From contig JARWIR010000017.1 of assembly GCA_029959085.1 (NCBI GenBank), forward strand, positions 21,565,507-21,629,506: DNA of 64,000 bases, given 5' to 3'. Position 1 is the first letter of the stretch. Each line of letters begins with the position of its first letter. Below, piece by piece: positions 61,910-64,000 of the stretch. A program made the position numbers and the translations under genes. This stretch comes from Nemophila menziesii. Lineage: Eukaryota > Streptophyta > Magnoliopsida > Boraginales > Hydrophyllaceae. The notes under the pieces are model-generated. The model was not told where the DNA came from, ran no database searches, and saw nothing but the letters and a program-made list of their open reading frames with translations.

Positions 61910-62845
61910 TCAAGTTGTCAAAGTATCTCATGCGTTTGAAGTTTGACACAAGTTTGAAGAAATTTTTGTGCCACAGTGTCGAACTCACGTTCATCAACTT
62001 AAGATGAAACTCTGCAATATTAAGAAGGGTGATCGTTGTATGACTGTGTACTTAGCTGAAATACAAGACATTTGAAATTCTTATACTTGATTTAAATTGG
62101 TTATATTCCTCGTCTTTACCACTTGAGGATGTGATTATGTACACTCTTAAAGGTTTACCACAGGAATATAACCAATTTAAATCAAGTATAAGAATTTCAA
62201 ATGCTCAAACCTCTACTCTCAGTTTTTAATTCTCTGGGTAGTTTACTTGTGTCGGAGGAATTATATATGAAGATGAGTGAATTTACAGAAAACTCGAGCA
62301 ACAATCACACATCTCTGTTTTCACCTTCTCAGAATTCCTTTGTTTCTTTACATTACTCGAATCGAGGATGTGGTTATTCAAATCGAGGATGTCGTCCATC
62401 TTCACTTCACCATCTGTATTGGGTGCACCACCAAATTCATCTTCATTTAATGGTTTTGGTACGCATTCTTCCTCTTATAATGTTCCTACATGTCAAATAT
62501 GCATTCGTTATGCACATTCTGCAGTTGATTGTTGGTATAGAATTGATTATGTGAATTTTCCCTCACCTCGAGCTCAAAACCGTGTGGCTCTCACAGCTCA
62601 AACTAATCATAATCCATCAGTTTATGATCCAGAACTTTGGTACTTAGACTCAGGTGCTAATAGTCATGTTACACATGATTTGAACTTAATTCACCAACCT
62701 ACTCCTTATGGTGGTTCAAGTGATGTGGTTGTTGGTAGTGGGCAATCTTTAGACATAGCTCACATTAAAAATAGTAAGCTTCTTTCATCTATTCCTTTAA
62801 ATTACATAACACTCTTCATGTTCCTTCCATTTCCTCTAGTCTACT
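61910..62845 (+). pseudogene. Copia-type gag and protease fragment
   Basis: Gag residues SSLPLEDVIMYTLKGLPQEYNQF at about 62110-62180, a zinc knuckle CQICIRYAHSAVDC (C-x2-C-x4-H-x4-C) at about 62488-62530, then the Copia protease active site WYLDSGANSHVTHD at about 62637-62680. It breaks off at 62845, before integrase. Frames shift between blocks. A perfect 40-bp inverted repeat (62071-62110 and 62162-62201) lies in the gag part. Confidence 0.8.
62071..62201. repeat. Perfect 40-bp inverted repeat with 51-bp spacer
   Basis: The arms 62071-62110 and 62162-62201 are exact reverse complements. The right arm is in-frame Copia gag sequence; the left arm replaces the gag sequence expected before SSLPLED. 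Confidence 0.9.
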
Positions 62846-64000
62846 AGTCAATTTCTAAGTTTACTAGTGATAATAATTGCTACATTACCTTGTCCGCTAC
62901 TTCTGTGTTTATATGTGATTTCTCTTCACACCATGTGTTGTTTCAGGGCCCTTGTAGTCATGGTCTCTTCAAAAGAAAAAGAAAAAAAGTTGACATACTC
63001 ATAACAAAAGAAAAAGAAGACAACTGAGTACAGCAGCTCCAGCAACTTCTTCTCCGGCAAACCACCTTGTTCCAGCGAACCACCTTTGCTTCTCCAGCAG
63101 AACGGCGGTTGAGCTCGAGTTCCATATAGGTTTGTGCTCCGGCGAACCAAAATAATGGCTCACGAAACCTTCACGTCACGATGGAGGTCTTCGCAGAAGC
63201 TCTGGCAAGGCACGAGTCTTCTTCGGCAAGCAAACTTCTTGACAACTATGTCTTTTCCACGACTTGAATATCTCTTTTCGAATGTGAATCTCTATTTCAT
63301 GGTTCGCGAGGTCTCCACTGTGAATCTCCACAACTCCGAACCATTGCTCAAAGATTTATTCTCCACTGTGAATCTCCATAGAATGGTTTGCAAGGTCTCG
63401 GGTTCTTCTACTACGCTTCTTTGTATGCTGGACTTTACGAGAGACGAAGACCGACTAAGTGGAGCTTCCATGTCTGTTTTTCACATGAGCTCGAAGAAGG
63501 ATTCGTCGGAGTCTAAATGGAACTCGAAGAAGGCTTCGCCAGAGGCTATTCTGGAGCTCGAGAAGGCTTTTCTTCAATGGTTTTTGTGTACTGCTGGAGA
63601 TGAGTTTTATGATATGTTTATGTTATAGTATATTAATGAGGTGTGAGCTTTAATGTAAGAGGAAGAAAAAGAGAGGAAAAAGAAAAATATTTTAGGGTTT
63701 AAAAAAGGAATAAATAAATTAGTATATATAAGCAAAGAAATTTAAAAAAAGGTATAATTTGTAGAGAAATTTTGAAAAGATTTGACATTTAGTGATAAAT
63801 CTTATTTGTGGCCTTTACTAAAAAGAATGGATTAGGTAGTTGTGCATCTATCAATAGGTTATGTCTCCAAGACCTCCTAGGTAATAATCTCAGAAGATTT
63901 TCTTATTTTGTAGGCATCCGTAACAAATAGAATTAAAAAGAATAGACTTAATAAATAGATAAATAAGGACATGTGTAATTCTATCGCCTATTTTGCCTGA
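62846..64000. other. Unassigned DNA with one 164-codon ORF
   Basis: The ORF at 63134-63628 (+) is Ser/Lys/Glu-rich, with two near-copies of a segment reading STVNLH, and no domain I recognise. The region is more GC-rich than its surroundings and is followed at 63715-63830 by AT-rich DNA resembling 48120-48230. It could be a captured gene piece in an old transposon. I would not call it a gene. Confidence 0.3.

Noticed and set aside
63134..63628. 164-aa ORF as a new gene
   Set aside because: No domain, no clear splice or promoter context, internal repetition, and a transposon-like setting.

Overview
The window is nuclear DNA of a flowering plant, most likely a eudicot. It is AT-rich, has spliced genes with GT-AG introns, a plant tRNA-Leu, and nested plant transposons (Athila-type Ty3/gypsy, Copia, CACTA, hAT, Tourist, MULE and LINE families). 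I cannot name the species. Gene density is low: three intact protein genes and one tRNA gene in 64 kb.

Layout. 1-6245: remains of two Athila-type retrotransposons in opposite orientations. 8779-11266 (-): an apparently intact four-exon SABATH carboxyl methyltransferase gene (374 aa). Just upstream of it, in its promoter, 11360-11692 is a long foldback whose two arms are copies of the gene's own first exon and 5' flank. 12204-12670: a hAT-type MITE with a perfect 8-bp target duplication. 12916-30758: a 17.8-kb CACTA (En/Spm) transposon with perfect 15-bp terminal repeats and an AAC duplication. It holds a tnpA-like gene, a 1.8-kb minisatellite of 20-bp units and a decayed tnp2 transposase. The transposase is split by a complete young non-autonomous Athila derivative (19328-26813, target duplication CCAAG). 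30762-39504: fragments of Athila elements, a MULE, a LINE and a second hAT MITE.

39911-44567 (+): an intact 18-exon GH35 beta-galactosidase of the BGAL9 type (881 aa) with a C-terminal lectin-like domain. 45852-45932: tRNA-Leu(AAG). 49043-50208 (-): an intact four-exon RIN4/NOI-family gene (176 aa). 50579-51762: a LINE RNase H remnant with a very recent 400-bp tandem duplication. 52017-57675 (-): another Athila-type element with gag and protease remnants. 57700-64000: Copia remnants, a 400-bp foldback element, a GGT microsatellite and a Copia gag fragment carrying a perfect 40-bp inverted repeat.

The most interesting signal is the foldback at 11360-11692. It has the architecture predicted for a young MIRNA or hairpin-siRNA locus born by inverted duplication of its target. 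In Arabidopsis, MIR163 arose this way from SABATH methyltransferase genes, so this could be an independent repeat of the same event. Second is the CACTA element, which carries terminal-type TNPA-like motifs also inside the element, ahead of its own tnpA-like gene, next to a large W-box-containing minisatellite.
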